A DNA stretch of 64,000 nt from Janthinobacterium sp. 67 (GTDB taxonomy: Bacteria; Pseudomonadota; Gammaproteobacteria; Burkholderiales; Burkholderiaceae_D): contig NZ_PGES01000001.1 in assembly GCF_002797895.1 (NCBI RefSeq), positions 1,116,001 through 1,180,000 on the forward strand, written 5' to 3'. The position numbers and the translations under genes were made by a program. This document shows, one piece after another, positions 26,345 through 34,918 of the stretch (positions are counted from its first letter, which is position 1; each line of letters starts with the position of its first letter). The notes below the pieces were generated by a model. The model was not told the DNA's origin and made no database searches. It saw only the letters and a program-made list of their open reading frames with translations.

Positions 26345-27982
26345 TCATTGGCGGCCGCGCTGGTACTGCAAGCCGTTCATGAAGCGTTGCACGGGCGTAA
26401 AGGCGCTGCTGAGGATATCGTCATGCGCGGCGTAATAGCGCGTTTCGATCTTCAGCAAGCCCAGCACGGTCGCATCGAGCTTGTCCGTCTGGTAGGGCCG
26501 GCTTTCCAGCGCGGCGCGCGCGCCCGCCGATTGCGGCGCTTGCCGGTTGTCCCAGATCAGCATGGGAATTTCATAGCCGCTCTTGTCCGACGCGGAATGG
26601 CCCGCGTGGTTGCGGCTGTAGCCCACTTCCTGGCCATGGTCGGACACGAACAGCAAGGAGGCGGCGCGGTCCGTCTTGGCCTTTTCCGCCATGCCGATCA
26701 GGGTGCCCAGCACGTAATCGCCATAGCGGATGGCGTTGTCGTACTCGTCGCGCCGGTGGCGTATCCAGCTCGACCTGCCCTGGCGCTCCATCTGCGCGCT
26801 GACGGCGTCGCGCGCCCGGTCGAAATGGGCGAAGCGGCGGGGATAGCGCATGTCATAGCTGGGATGCGCGCCCAGCAAGTGCACGACGATGAGCTTTTTT
26901 GGCGCTGCGTCGCGCAGCGCGTGGGCGAACGGCTGGAACAGGTTGCCGTCAAAATTGTTTTCGCCGCGGCCAGTGCCATAGTTGATGAAGTCGCTTTCAT
27001 CGGCCTCGCCCGCCAGCAGCCCGATCCAGCCATCGTTGCGCGTCTGGTTCGACACCCAGAAGGTCTTGTAGCCGGCCGCCTCGGCCAGCATCAGCAGATT
27101 CGGCTTGGCCATCCACGCGTCCGGGTTGCCGATATCGGCGGGCGTGAGCATCGTCATCATCGATTCCACGGTGCTGGCGGCCGGCGAAATCACGTCATTG
27201 AAAACCAGCAGCTTCGAGCGCATGGCGTCGAGCCGGGGCGTGGTCGCGCGCGGGTAGCCATACAGCGACATCGAGGCGCGGTTCGTGCTCTCGCCGATCA
27301 CGAGGATGACGGTGCGGGCATCCTCGCCCGCATAGCGCACGTTCCAGTCGCGCGGCGCGGCCATGGCCGCCGTCAGCGCGTGCTGCATCGATTTCATGGC
27401 GTCGAGCTGCGCGCTGTACTGCTGGTAGCGCAGCGGCCAGAACAGGACCGGATTTTCGCGCCGCATCGTGGTGTTGACGTGCAACAGCACGAGCAGGATC
27501 GCCATGCCGGCGGCAAAGCATTGTTGCGCCAGGCCAGGTGCGGCAACGTCGCGCGCCGCTTGCCAGCGCTGCAACTGGCGGTCGGCCAGCAGTACCGCCG
27601 CCGTCACGAGCAGGAAGCCGCCGGCCGATTGCGCCAGGGCGACGCTGTTGTGCAGGAAAAACTCGCCCGTTTCGGCTTGATCTGTCGCAAACATGGCTTG
27701 CAAAACAGCATTGGGATTGGGCCGCATGCCAAAATAGCCACGCAAAAAGCCCTTGATGGCCGCGTCGAGATAAAACACGGGCACGACGACGCGCAGCAGC
27801 ACGGTAATCGCACGGGCGCTGGACCTGCCACGCCACGCCTGCAGCACGCCGCCCACGCCCAGCAGGAAGGCCGCCAGCAAGACGCCCAATTTCAGGCATT
27901 CGTTCGCGCTTAACTGATCGAAGAGGAAGAAAAGCAGCAGGCCAGCAATGCTGAGCAGGACACGGCAACACAGAATCAGCAT
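26345..27982 (-). CDS. sulfatase-fold phosphoethanolamine transferase
   Basis: About 545 residues from the ATG at 27982 (571 if a TTG at 28060 is used). Four to five N-terminal membrane helices precede a periplasmic alkaline-phosphatase/sulfatase domain: VILVIGESTNRASMSLYGYP holds the nucleophile region, VHLLGAHPSYDMRYP the substrate region and FVSDHGQEVGYS the metal site. The family moves phosphoethanolamine from phosphatidylethanolamine to lipid A, core or other glycans; the GESTNR form is nearest the CptA/OpgE branch. It could influence polymyxin susceptibility, but this is inference. Divergent from the DJ-1 gene. Confidence 0.85.
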   Translation of the reverse strand: MLILCCRVLLSIAGLLLFFLFDQLSANECLKLGVLLAAFLLGVGGVLQAWRGRSSARAITVLLRVVVPVFYLDAAIKGFLRGYFGMRPNPNAVLQAMFATDQAETGEFFLHNSVALAQSAGGFLLVTAAVLLADRQLQRWQAARDVAAPGLAQQCFAAGMAILLVLLHVNTTMRRENPVLFWPLRYQQYSAQLDAMKSMQHALTAAMAAPRDWNVRYAGEDARTVILVIGESTNRASMSLYGYPRATTPRLDAMRSKLLVFNDVISPAASTVESMMTMLTPADIGNPDAWMAKPNLLMLAEAAGYKTFWVSNQTRNDGWIGLLAGEADESDFINYGTGRGENNFDGNLFQPFAHALRDAAPKKLIVVHLLGAHPSYDMRYPRRFAHFDRARDAVSAQMERQGRSSWIRHRRDEYDNAIRYGDYVLGTLIGMAEKAKTDRAASLLFVSDHGQEVGYSRNHAGHSASDKSGYEIPMLIWDNRQAPQSAGARAALESRPYQTDKLDATVLGLLKIETRYYAAHDDILSSAFTPVQRFMNGLQYQRGRQ

Positions 27983-28084
27983 GGAGGCGACAAGTAATAG
28001 GCATTGAACAGGAAGGTGCCCGCGTGGACGGGCCAGCGATTGTAGCGCAGTCCGTTGCAACTTGTACCATCGTTTCCACGCGCT

Positions 28085-28115
28085 ACTGACAGAAACTGTC
28101 AGTGCTTTTTATTAT
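28085..28115 (+). promoter_or_regulatory. perfect 19-bp palindrome within the DJ-1 gene promoter
   Basis: ACTGACAG-AAA-CTGTCAGT (28085-28103) is perfectly symmetric. It includes a -35-like CTGACA (28086-28091), 18 bp from TATTAT (28110-28115). A repressor bound here would cover the -35 and spacer. Symmetric sites of this size are typical of TetR or MarR dimers; no such gene adjoins. Confidence 0.6.
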
Positions 28116-28180
28116 GATTTCGGCACCCGCAGGCTAGCCAGCCTGTACTATCGATATCACCACCCGCGACAGGAATTTTC

Positions 28181-28756
28181 ATGACACGTGCCATCACCAT
28201 TCTGACCGAGAACTTTGCCGACTGGGAAACCGCCCTGCTCAATTCCACGGCGCGCCTGTACTACGGCTTTTACACGCAGTTCGCCACGCCGGGCGGCGCG
28301 CCCGTCACCTCGTCCGGCGGCATGCTGGTCACGCCGCAACTGGCGCTGGAAGAGGTCAATCTCGATGAACTCGACTTGCTGATGGTGTGCGGCGGCAGCT
28401 TCTGGCAAAGCGGCAAGGCGCCCGACCTGGGCCCGCTGCTGCGCGCGGCCCGCGACAAGGGCGTGGTGCTGGCCGGCATTTGCGACGGCACGCGCGTGCT
28501 GGCGCAGGCGGGCGTGCTTGACACCGTGCGCCACACCTCCAATTCCGCCGAGAACCTGACGGCAACCGGCTATGCGGGCGCGGCCCTGTACCAGGACGTG
28601 CCGTGGGCCGTGGCCGACCGGGGCGTCATCACGGCACCCGGCACGGCGCCCGTCACCTTCACCAGAGAAGTCTTGCGCGCCCTGGGCATTGCCGATGACA
28701 ACCTGACCGCCTACCTGGCCATGCACGGCGCGGAACACGGCAAGGCTGCCGCCTAG
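28181..28756 (+). CDS. DJ-1/PfpI family protein
   Basis: 191 residues. ThiJ/PfpI fold with the nucleophile elbow GICDGTRVLAQAGVLD carrying the conserved cysteine, and MVCGGSFW earlier. Related proteins act as glyoxalase III/deglycases, chaperones or isonitrile hydratases; the exact role is unknown. AGGAA precedes the ATG. Its promoter contains a perfect 19-bp palindrome. The stop overlaps the convergent serine hydrolase stop by 4 nt. Confidence 0.88.
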   Translation: MTRAITILTENFADWETALLNSTARLYYGFYTQFATPGGAPVTSSGGMLVTPQLALEEVNLDELDLLMVCGGSFWQSGKAPDLGPLLRAARDKGVVLAGICDGTRVLAQAGVLDTVRHTSNSAENLTATGYAGAALYQDVPWAVADRGVITAPGTAPVTFTREVLRALGIADDNLTAYLAMHGAEHGKAAA

Positions 28757-30198
28757 TCGGCGCCCAGCGCGCGCAAGCGGGCCACGGCGTGCGTATTGCC
28801 CGGGTCCAGTTCCAGCGAACGGCGGTAATGCGTGGCGGCCAGGTCCTTGGCGCCGTCCGCCTCGTACGCTTCGGCCAGGCTGTCGTGGCCATTCGCCCCT
28901 TGCGGGTACAGCTGCACGCCCAGCTGGAAAACGGCCACGGCCTGTTTCGGCTGCTGCCGGCCCAGCAGGCGGTAGCCCCAGGCGTTCAAGTCGTCTTCCG
29001 CAGGGTCCGGCAAGCCGTGCTGGCGCCGGATGGCGGCCAGTTTCGTATCCAGCCCGTCGAAACCGGCGCTGGCCGCCTTGTTGCGCAGCAAGTGCGCGGC
29101 ATACGCACCGCCCCGCTGCTCGCGCAATGCCGGAAGATAAAAACCGGCAACGGTATCGATCAGCTGTTCCGGCTGGCCGCCGGCCAGGTTGCTGAGAATA
29201 ATGACGGCCAGGCCATCGTTGGGATACACATAAAAGGCCGAGCGGCCGCCGCCGATGCCGGCCACGGCGCGGTGGCCAGCGCGGCCGATGGTGGGCCAGC
29301 CCAGCGCCCACGGCGCCGGCTTGCCGTCATTCAAGCTGGTCGGCTGCCACAGCCGTTCCACGCTGGCGGGCGCCAGCAAGCGTCCCGACTGCAGCGCGAC
29401 GAGCCAGTTGGCCAGCTCACCCGCGTTGCTGTTGATGCCGGCCCCGGCGCGCATGAACACGGGAAAATCCTCGATCACGTTGCGGTAGCCCTTGCCGTCC
29501 CGGTCCAGCACGTAGGAACTGGCCTTGTTGACGACCACGTCCTTCGCGTCGCCAAAGCCGCTGTGCGGCATGCCGGCCACGTCGAATTGCCGGTGCCGGA
29601 TGAAAGAGACAAAGGGCTGGCCGCCCTGGCGCTCGATCAATTGCGCCAGCAACACGTAATTGGTCTGGTTGTAGCGGTAGCGCAGGCCTGGCGGGGCTTC
29701 CACGGGCAGCGCCTGCACGGCTTTCCACGCGGCGTCGGCGTCGTCCGGCTGAGGACCCACGAGCTTGCCGCTGCGCGGGTCCAGCACGTCGGGCAAGCCC
29801 GAGCTATGGTTGAGCAATTGCGTCACCGACACGGCTTGCCACGCGACAGGCAGCCCCGACAGGTACTGGCCGATGGGTGCGGCCAGGTCGATCTTGCCCT
29901 CCTGCACCAGTTGCATCACGGCCACGCCCGTAAACGCTTTCGTTGCCGAATTGATGGAAAACAGGCTGGCATCCGTCACGGGCACCTGGTATTGCAGGCT
30001 GGCCAGGCCGAAGTTGCGCTTCAGCACAACCTTGCCCTGCTGTATCACGGCCAGTTGCAGCCCAGGAATCTGGCGCTCCTGCATTTCGCTGCGCACGAAG
30101 GCGGCAATATCGCGTTCCGCGGGGGACGCCTGCGACTGGCTGGCGGGAACGGCGGCAAACGCCATGACGAGCAGGACGGAGGAGAGGCGTGGCTTCAC
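28753..30198 (-). CDS. serine hydrolase (class C beta-lactamase fold) with C-terminal TPR
   Basis: 481 residues with a signal peptide (cleavage near SQA-SP). The beta-lactamase/penicillin-binding domain has the catalytic S84-A-T-K87 in SINSATKAFTG. The second motif reads YNQTNY, so the usual Y-x-N is Y-N-Q, a deviation. After about residue 390 come one or two TPR-like helices (FQLGVQLYPQGANGHDSLAE, AATHYRRSLELDPGN). This fold plus TPR is common in secreted esterases/peptidases rather than true beta-lactamases. No link to antibiotic resistance can be drawn from the sequence. Confidence 0.88.
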   Translation of the reverse strand: MKPRLSSVLLVMAFAAVPASQSQASPAERDIAAFVRSEMQERQIPGLQLAVIQQGKVVLKRNFGLASLQYQVPVTDASLFSINSATKAFTGVAVMQLVQEGKIDLAAPIGQYLSGLPVAWQAVSVTQLLNHSSGLPDVLDPRSGKLVGPQPDDADAAWKAVQALPVEAPPGLRYRYNQTNYVLLAQLIERQGGQPFVSFIRHRQFDVAGMPHSGFGDAKDVVVNKASSYVLDRDGKGYRNVIEDFPVFMRAGAGINSNAGELANWLVALQSGRLLAPASVERLWQPTSLNDGKPAPWALGWPTIGRAGHRAVAGIGGGRSAFYVYPNDGLAVIILSNLAGGQPEQLIDTVAGFYLPALREQRGGAYAAHLLRNKAASAGFDGLDTKLAAIRRQHGLPDPAEDDLNAWGYRLLGRQQPKQAVAVFQLGVQLYPQGANGHDSLAEAYEADGAKDLAATHYRRSLELDPGNTHAVARLRALGAD

Positions 30199-30283
30199 GA
30201 TGCGGCTTTCGACTAGAGAAAACGGAACCGCAGCATCCCATACCTATTTGTCAACGTCAACGACAATCTTGCCAATCAGAAAC

Positions 30284-30613
30284 TTACTCTTCCACCCATA
30301 CGTCCTCGTACCCTTCCCGGTCGAGAATGAACCTGGTGCCGCTGGGCAAGGCCAGGTAATCGAGCACCTGCGGCAGCATCTCGTGCAGGTGTTCCGCATG
30401 CAGGGGCTGGTAAAAGTCCAGCGCATCGTCGTGTTCGCCGCAGTGGATGAACCAGCTGATGGTGCCGTTTTCCGGCAGTTCGATGCGCGTGCCGTAGATG
30501 GGCGATTGGTCCAGGCTGCCGATGGCCAGGGCCACCATGGGCTCGGACGCCTGAGCCGGCAAGCGGAATTTGTCGCAGATGCGCTGCTGTGCTTCGCTGA
30601 TCGGTGTGGTCAT
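30284..30613 (-). CDS. Imm33-domain (DUF2185) protein
   Basis: 109 residues, soluble. It carries the Imm33 pattern: TISWFIHCGEHDDALDFYQP, PLHAEHLHEMLPQVLDYLAL, and RFILDREGYEDVWVEE. Imm33 proteins are immunity factors in polymorphic toxin systems, though many stand alone. No toxin, Rhs or secretion gene is near. The ATG at 30613 starts the domain; the frame open further upstream lies across the next gene. It is 7 bp downstream of another small gene on the same strand. Confidence 0.8.
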   Translation of the reverse strand: MTTPISEAQQRICDKFRLPAQASEPMVALAIGSLDQSPIYGTRIELPENGTISWFIHCGEHDDALDFYQPLHAEHLHEMLPQVLDYLALPSGTRFILDREGYEDVWVEE

Positions 30614-30620
30614 ATGGTTC

Positions 30621-31001
30621 TCAGGATCCAATGTAGCGGTAATGGAGGCGCAGCGCGCCATCGTGGCCGGACATTTCCAGGTGCAAGACCGCTTCGCCCG
30701 GCTTGCCGTCGGCCAGCAACAGGCATTCCAGGCCCAGCGGCCCGGCATCGGTGGCATACACGTCAACGGTGGGACGGCCGGCCTTGCCGGGCACGCAGGC
30801 TTGCGCCAATGGCGCCAGGGACAGCACCTGGTCCGCCGCGAAATAGCTGTCGAGCATCTCGATGAGCTCATCGGCCACGGCCGGCGACAGGCCCCAGTCG
30901 CGTTGCAGCGCAACAGGATCGCGCCCGTCCAGCGTCTGCACGAAAGCGGCGGCCTGCGCGTATGCCAGCTGCCGCAGGCTGCCGCTCATTGCTGTCTCCA
31001 T
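30621..31001 (-). CDS. small protein of unknown function, partner of the Imm33 gene
   Basis: 126 residues. No clear motif: an N-terminal helical part (LRQLAYAQAAAFVQTLDGRD) and a beta-rich end (GEAVLHLEMSGHDGALRLHY) that looks like a small alpha/beta immunity-type or nutrient-sensing fold. The ATG at 31001 has GGAGA upstream; a second ATG at 30989 is possible. It is cotranscribed with the Imm33 protein, so a related protective or regulatory role is possible but unproven. Confidence 0.65.
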   Translation of the reverse strand: METAMSGSLRQLAYAQAAAFVQTLDGRDPVALQRDWGLSPAVADELIEMLDSYFAADQVLSLAPLAQACVPGKAGRPTVDVYATDAGPLGLECLLLADGKPGEAVLHLEMSGHDGALRLHYRYIGS

Positions 31002-31104
31002 GAAGGTCTCCCTGGCTGAACAAGGCGACATTATAGTGGTGGCAGGCTGCCGTTGTCATTCCAGCAGTTGCATGACAGCACGGCCCCCCTGTAAAGTGGC
31101 TTGC

Positions 31105-31506
31105 ATGAAAAAGACCTACCATGGCAGTTGCCACTGCGGCGCCGTGCGCTTCGCCGCCGAAATCGACCTGGCGGCCCCCAGCCTGCGCTGCAACTGTTCC
31201 TACTGCCTGAAAATCCGCTGCTGGGCCAGCCTGGTGCCGCCTGCGGATTTTCGCCTGCTGGCCGGTGAAGCGGACTTGAGCGAGTACCGTTTCGGCGCGC
31301 GCCGCGAACGCCACTACTTTTGCCGCCATTGCGGCGTGCGCCCGTTCGGCCACGGCGATTCTCCCCGCAGCGGTCCCTTCGTCGGCATCGGCATCAACTG
31401 CCTCGACGACGCATCGGCCGCCGAGCTGGCGCAAGTGCCCGTCACCTTTGTCGATGGCCGGCATGACGAGTGGGACACACCGCCGCAGGAAACGCGGCAT
31501 TTGTAA
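31105..31506 (+). CDS. GFA family (CENP-V/GFA domain) protein
   Basis: 133 residues. The zinc-binding cysteines of the GFA fold are all visible: GSCHCGAVRF, CNCSYCLK and FCRHCGVRPF. The founding enzyme condenses glutathione and formaldehyde, but most homologues have unknown substrates. Divergent from the small Imm33-linked operon. Confidence 0.88.
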   Translation: MKKTYHGSCHCGAVRFAAEIDLAAPSLRCNCSYCLKIRCWASLVPPADFRLLAGEADLSEYRFGARRERHYFCRHCGVRPFGHGDSPRSGPFVGIGINCLDDASAAELAQVPVTFVDGRHDEWDTPPQETRHL

Positions 31507-31538
31507 ATAGCAATGTAGAAATGGTTGTCATCCACCAC

Positions 31539-31551
31539 GGAGTTTTCCTAC
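31539..31551 (+). repeat. 13-mer GGAGTTTTCCTAC, copy 1
   Basis: Found about 120 bp before the KGG stress gene; an identical copy lies at 56948-56960 upstream of the MFS gene. It could be a shared regulatory or promoter element; chance cannot be excluded. Confidence 0.35.
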
Positions 31552-31562
31552 GTGGCGACAAG

Positions 31563-31665
31563 TCGTGTCCCTATGGTTAAGCCCGACGCAGGCAGCGAGA
31601 ATGGTCTCAACGGTGCAGCCAATGCTGAACCGGATGATTACGCAAACCAACCATAGGGGACACGA
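31563..31665 (+). promoter_or_regulatory. leader hairpin that sequesters the KGG gene SD
   Basis: TCGTGTCCCTATGGTT (31563-31578) pairs with AACCATAGGGGACACGA (31649-31665), giving 16 base pairs with one bulged G and a 70-nt loop. The right arm contains the SD AGGGGA and ends two bases before the ATG. In RNA this would hide the ribosome site, a form of translational control such as a thermometer or sRNA target. Confidence 0.6.
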
Positions 31666-31667
31666 TC

Positions 31668-31949
31668 ATGACTTCGAACAGCAACGACAAATCGGGCAGC
31701 CAATCGGACAAACAGCAATCGGGCAGCCAGCAGTCGGATAAACAGTCCGGCAGCCGTCAATCGTCGGGCGGCACCCAGGGCGGCACGCACGAGCAGCATG
31801 TCGAGGCGGGCCGCCAAAGCCACAAGAATGACGGCGACAAGCAGTCGGGCTCGCAGCAATCGGGTTCCGGCACCGGCACGCGCGGCGGCACGCATGAGCA
31901 GCACGTGGAAGCGGGACGTCAAAGCCACAAGAATGACGACAAATCCTGA
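31668..31949 (+). CDS. KGG-repeat stress protein (con-10/GsiB-like)
   Basis: 93 residues, extremely hydrophilic (Ser, Gln, Lys, Asp, Gly), no hydrophobic core. Two near-identical segments, GGTHEQHVEAGRQSHKND at about residues 38-55 and 73-90, resemble the KGG motif of desiccation and starvation stress proteins (con-10, GsiB). Such proteins are disordered and protect cells on drying or nutrient stress. AGGGGA lies eight bases upstream within a long leader hairpin, hinting at translational control. Confidence 0.75.
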   Translation: MTSNSNDKSGSQSDKQQSGSQQSDKQSGSRQSSGGTQGGTHEQHVEAGRQSHKNDGDKQSGSQQSGSGTGTRGGTHEQHVEAGRQSHKNDDKS

Positions 31950-31982
31950 TCCCGCAGGCATGGCTGGACGCGGCTTGTCGAC

Positions 31983-32753
31983 ATGAAAGCGCTGACAGCC
32001 ATGCTGTGCGCAGGGCTGGGCTTGGGCCTTGCCGCCTGCGGCGCCAGGAATACGGCATCGAACGTGGAAGCTCCCGGCGCGCCGGCCGGGGTTTCCACGC
32101 GCATGCTGGACGCTGGCGCCGATGCCTTGCAAGCGCGGCCGCCGATAGCGGCGCTGAACGCCTATCTCGACGGCTTTCATTTCTACAACGGCAACCTGCG
32201 CGGCCAGATGGAAGCGCACCACTATTGCGCCATCGTCAATGAAGAACTGATCCAGTGCGTGATCTACGACGGCAATGTCAAGGATGCCAAGCTGATGGGC
32301 GTCGAGTACATCGTCAGCGCCAGGCTGTACCAGGGTTTGCCGGCAGAGGAAAAAACGTTGTGGCACAGCCATGTGCATGAAGTCAAATCAGGCCAGCTGA
32401 TCGCGCCCGGCATTCCCGCCGTGGCGGAAAAAGCCTTGATGCAAAAACTCGTCGCCACGTATGGCAAGACCTGGCATACCTGGCACACGGACGTGCACGA
32501 GACTCTGCCGCTGGGCGTGCCGCAGCTGATGATGGGGTTTACCGCCGATGGCCAGACCGATGCCGCCATGGTGGCCGCGCGCGACCGCCGCTTCCGCATC
32601 GATTCCGCCGAAAAACGCCGCCAGCGAGCCGATATCGCCGCGCCCGCCATCATTGCCGGGGCCGATGCATGGCAGCACGGCACGGTCATCCAGCTGGCCG
32701 ACCCGACGGGAATGCCGCACGGTGCAACACCACAGCCGCCGCCCACGCGATAG
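31983..32753 (+). CDS. OBAP family (DUF1264) lipoprotein
   Basis: 256 residues. The lipobox LGLAACG gives a lipid-anchored protein. The DUF1264/oil-body-associated-protein domain follows: LNAYLDGFHFYNGNLRGQME, AHHYCAIVNEELIQCVIYD, LMGVEYIVS, and HSHVHEVKSGQLIAPG. Plant members coat oil bodies; the bacterial role is unknown, perhaps envelope stress. It begins 33 bp after the KGG gene, so both may share stress control. Confidence 0.82.
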   Translation: MKALTAMLCAGLGLGLAACGARNTASNVEAPGAPAGVSTRMLDAGADALQARPPIAALNAYLDGFHFYNGNLRGQMEAHHYCAIVNEELIQCVIYDGNVKDAKLMGVEYIVSARLYQGLPAEEKTLWHSHVHEVKSGQLIAPGIPAVAEKALMQKLVATYGKTWHTWHTDVHETLPLGVPQLMMGFTADGQTDAAMVAARDRRFRIDSAEKRRQRADIAAPAIIAGADAWQHGTVIQLADPTGMPHGATPQPPPTR

Positions 32754-32807
32754 CCGGCACGCGAAAGGCCGTTGTCTGGAACCGCATTCTGGGCGATAAT
32801 GACGCCC

Positions 32808-33056
32808 ATGAACGATACCACCACCTTACCCCCATTGCCCGATCGCCTGTCGATCGACCCTAGCAGCCCTTATCACGTTGCAGCCGTGTTCGAGAACGAC
32901 GTCGGCATCCGCTTCAACGACAAGGAACGTCTTGACGTGGAAGAATATTGCATCAGCGAACGCTGGATCAAGGTCGCTTCCACCAAGTCGCTCGACCGCC
33001 GCGGCCGTCCGCTGCAAATCAAGCTCAAGGGCAAAGTCGAAGCGTTTTACCGTTAA
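32808..33056 (+). CDS. DUF3297 family protein
   Basis: 82 residues. It matches DUF3297 throughout: LPPLPDRLSIDPSSPYHVAA, FENDVGIRFNDKER, DVEEYCISERWIKVA and the end KLKGKVEAFYR. Function unknown; a small conserved protein of beta- and gammaproteobacteria. Starts at 32799 and 32808 are both possible. A strong terminator follows. Confidence 0.85.
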   Translation: MNDTTTLPPLPDRLSIDPSSPYHVAAVFENDVGIRFNDKERLDVEEYCISERWIKVASTKSLDRRGRPLQIKLKGKVEAFYR

Positions 33057-33090
33057 GCAATACTTGCAGTTGTTCCTGCAGTGTCATCGA

Positions 33091-33114
33091 GGCCGATTTT
33101 CATCGGCCTTTTTT
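33091..33114 (+). terminator. intrinsic terminator after the DUF3297 gene
   Basis: GGCCGAT (33091-33097) and ATCGGCC (33102-33108) form a perfect stem with a 4-nt loop, followed by six Ts. Confidence 0.88.
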
Positions 33115-33132
33115 GCGTCCGTCGCTTTCCGC

Positions 33133-33999
33133 TCATGCATCGCTGGTGACCAGCCCTGCCGCGGCCGCCATGGGCAGCCACAGCATGGCGTCGGCCAGTA
33201 CCTCGTCCGGCTCCCTGCCACTGGACTGCGCCGCCTGCCGCGCGTACTGCGCCAGCGGCGCGCCACCGGCCAGCGCCTGCAGGCAGTAAAATTGCCACGG
33301 CTGCAAGTCCTGCATGGCAAGCCGGTAATGCATGCGTGAAATGGCGACAAAGGCGGGACTGACATCCGGCTGGGCCGGCACGGCGTCGTCCGGCGCAGCC
33401 TGCGCCTGTTGCCAGAAAGTACACAGTGGAAACGATAGTGCCAGCAGCCGCGTGCACGGCGCCAGGCGCCAGGCCGGCGCATTTCCCAATAGCAAATCAA
33501 GACCGGAAGGCAAGACGGGCGGCGGGCGTTTTTCCAGCCCCGGCGCCCTGCCCGCCTCGCTGCGCGCCCGCTCCAGCTGCGCCAGCTCGACGGCAAAGCG
33601 CAAGGCGTCCCCCTGTGCCCCCGCGCCACGCTGGCTGGCGGCAAGAAAATCGGCGAAGCCGCCGCCCAGGTCATACAGGGTGGGCGAAGCGGATGGGTGG
33701 CGCCAGACATAGGCGCGGGCAAAGAAGGCGAACAGCTCGTCGCCCATCACCTTGCGCAAGACGGGATAGTCGGCCTGCAGGCATTCGAGCAGGCGCTGCA
33801 CGTAGCCGTCCGCGTGGATATGCAGCGGCGCCGGCCCGCCCCGCGCCTGTTTCAGCACGTGCTCCTGCGCCAGGCCGTGGCGCTCGCTGGCCAGCTGCGC
33901 GCCGCGCACGGCGCCGCCGGGTGTTGTCATGGCCGTCAGGAACCATGCCTGCAATTGTGCCAGCGGTGTGCTGGCGTCCCCGGCGGCGTTACGGCGCAT
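33133..33999 (-). CDS. DUF2063/HvfC-BufC-type partner of the MNIO enzyme
   Basis: 288 residues. The N-terminal DUF2063 domain (about 1-120: [55 protein letters not shown]) matches HvfC/BufC/MbnC/TglI-type partners that recruit the precursor for the DUF692 enzyme. A second helical part follows. Its ATG at 33999 overlaps the end of the DUF692 gene by 11 nt, so it is translationally coupled. It is the third gene of the ferritin-MNIO operon. Confidence 0.85.
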   Translation of the reverse strand: MRRNAAGDASTPLAQLQAWFLTAMTTPGGAVRGAQLASERHGLAQEHVLKQARGGPAPLHIHADGYVQRLLECLQADYPVLRKVMGDELFAFFARAYVWRHPSASPTLYDLGGGFADFLAASQRGAGAQGDALRFAVELAQLERARSEAGRAPGLEKRPPPVLPSGLDLLLGNAPAWRLAPCTRLLALSFPLCTFWQQAQAAPDDAVPAQPDVSPAFVAISRMHYRLAMQDLQPWQFYCLQALAGGAPLAQYARQAAQSSGREPDEVLADAMLWLPMAAAAGLVTSDA

Positions 34000-34918
34000 G
34001 GGCCGCCTCCAGGTGCAAATCCGGCGGCGTCGAGACGGCGGCGGCAACCCTGGCTGGCGCGGCGTCCGCAAAGTCCCCCCGCACCGCCGCGCGCGTCTTG
34101 TCCAGTTCGGCCAGCAGTTGCGGATACGGGGGAATCTCCGCATCCCATTCCAGCAGGGCCGACACGCCGCCCGTCAGCTGCTGCGCCAGCGCGTACAGGC
34201 GCCAGACGGCGGCCGGCACGGGCGCATCGTGGGTATCGATCAGCATGGCGCCGCGGACGGTCGGCCCGGCCAGGTGGATCTGCACGATGTGGTCGTGCGG
34301 CAGTTGGCGGATATACGCGGCCGCATCATAGCCGTGGTTATGCGCGCTGACGTGAACATTATTGACGTCGAGCAATAGCCCGCAGCCCGTGTCCTCGGCC
34401 AGGCGTCCCAGAAATTCCCATTCCGGCATGCTGGACTGGGCAAACTCCACGTAGGTGCTGGGGTTTTCCAGGATCAGGGGGCGGCCGAGGAATTCCTGCA
34501 CCTGCCGCACGCGCGCGCCCACGTGGCGCAGGCTGGCTTCGTCCAGCGGCAGCGGCAGCAGGTCGTGGCTGTTGAGCGAGGCGGCGCCCGTCCAGCACAG
34601 GTGATCGGAAATCCACGCGGGCCGGATTTCGGCGGCCAGCTGGCGCAGCTTGCGCAGGTAAGCCAGGCTCAGGGGATCGCTGCTGCCGATCGACAGCGAT
34701 ACGCCATGCATGACGATGGGCACCTGCGCCGCCACCTGCTCGAGCACGTGGCGCGCGTAGCCGTGGTTGTCGATGAAATTCTCGCTGATGATCTCGAACC
34801 AGTCCACCTGCGGCCCATGGCGCAGGACGTGCTCATAGTGCGGCGGGCGCAGCCCCACGCCCAGGCCCAGGTTCGGCAGGCCCAGGCGCGGCCGCGTCGC
34901 GTGCAGGATGCCCCGCAT
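33989..34918 (-). CDS. DUF692 multinuclear iron oxygenase (MNIO), BufB/MbnB-like
   Basis: 309 residues, TIM barrel. All metal-ligand blocks of the family are present: [11 protein letters not shown] (H71), WISDHLCW (D105, H106), [12 protein letters not shown] (E151, N152), [16 protein letters not shown] (D184, N187, H193), IHLAG (H215), IDTHDAPV (H230) and LLEWDAEIP (E257, D259). Characterised MNIO enzymes use two or three irons and O2 to convert cysteines in peptides into oxazolone/thioamide, 5-thiooxazole or related groups. The start at 34918 overlaps the ferritin-like stop by one base (TGATG), coupling the genes. The likely substrate is that ferritin-like protein or a distant peptide. Confidence 0.92.
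   Translation of the reverse strand: MRGILHATRPRLGLPNLGLGVGLRPPHYEHVLRHGPQVDWFEIISENFIDNHGYARHVLEQVAAQVPIVMHGVSLSIGSSDPLSLAYLRKLRQLAAEIRPAWISDHLCWTGAASLNSHDLLPLPLDEASLRHVGARVRQVQEFLGRPLILENPSTYVEFAQSSMPEWEFLGRLAEDTGCGLLLDVNNVHVSAHNHGYDAAAYIRQLPHDHIVQIHLAGPTVRGAMLIDTHDAPVPAAVWRLYALAQQLTGGVSALLEWDAEIPPYPQLLAELDKTRAAVRGDFADAAPARVAAAVSTPPDLHLEAAHAP

Noticed and set aside
28753..30198. acquired antibiotic-resistance beta-lactamase
   Set aside because: The motifs and TPR tail fit the broad serine hydrolase family; no mobile element or resistance context adjoins.
31563..31665. MITE or invertible promoter from the inverted repeat
   Set aside because: No target duplication flanks it and no recombinase gene is near; the right arm matches an SD site, so an RNA hairpin explains it better.
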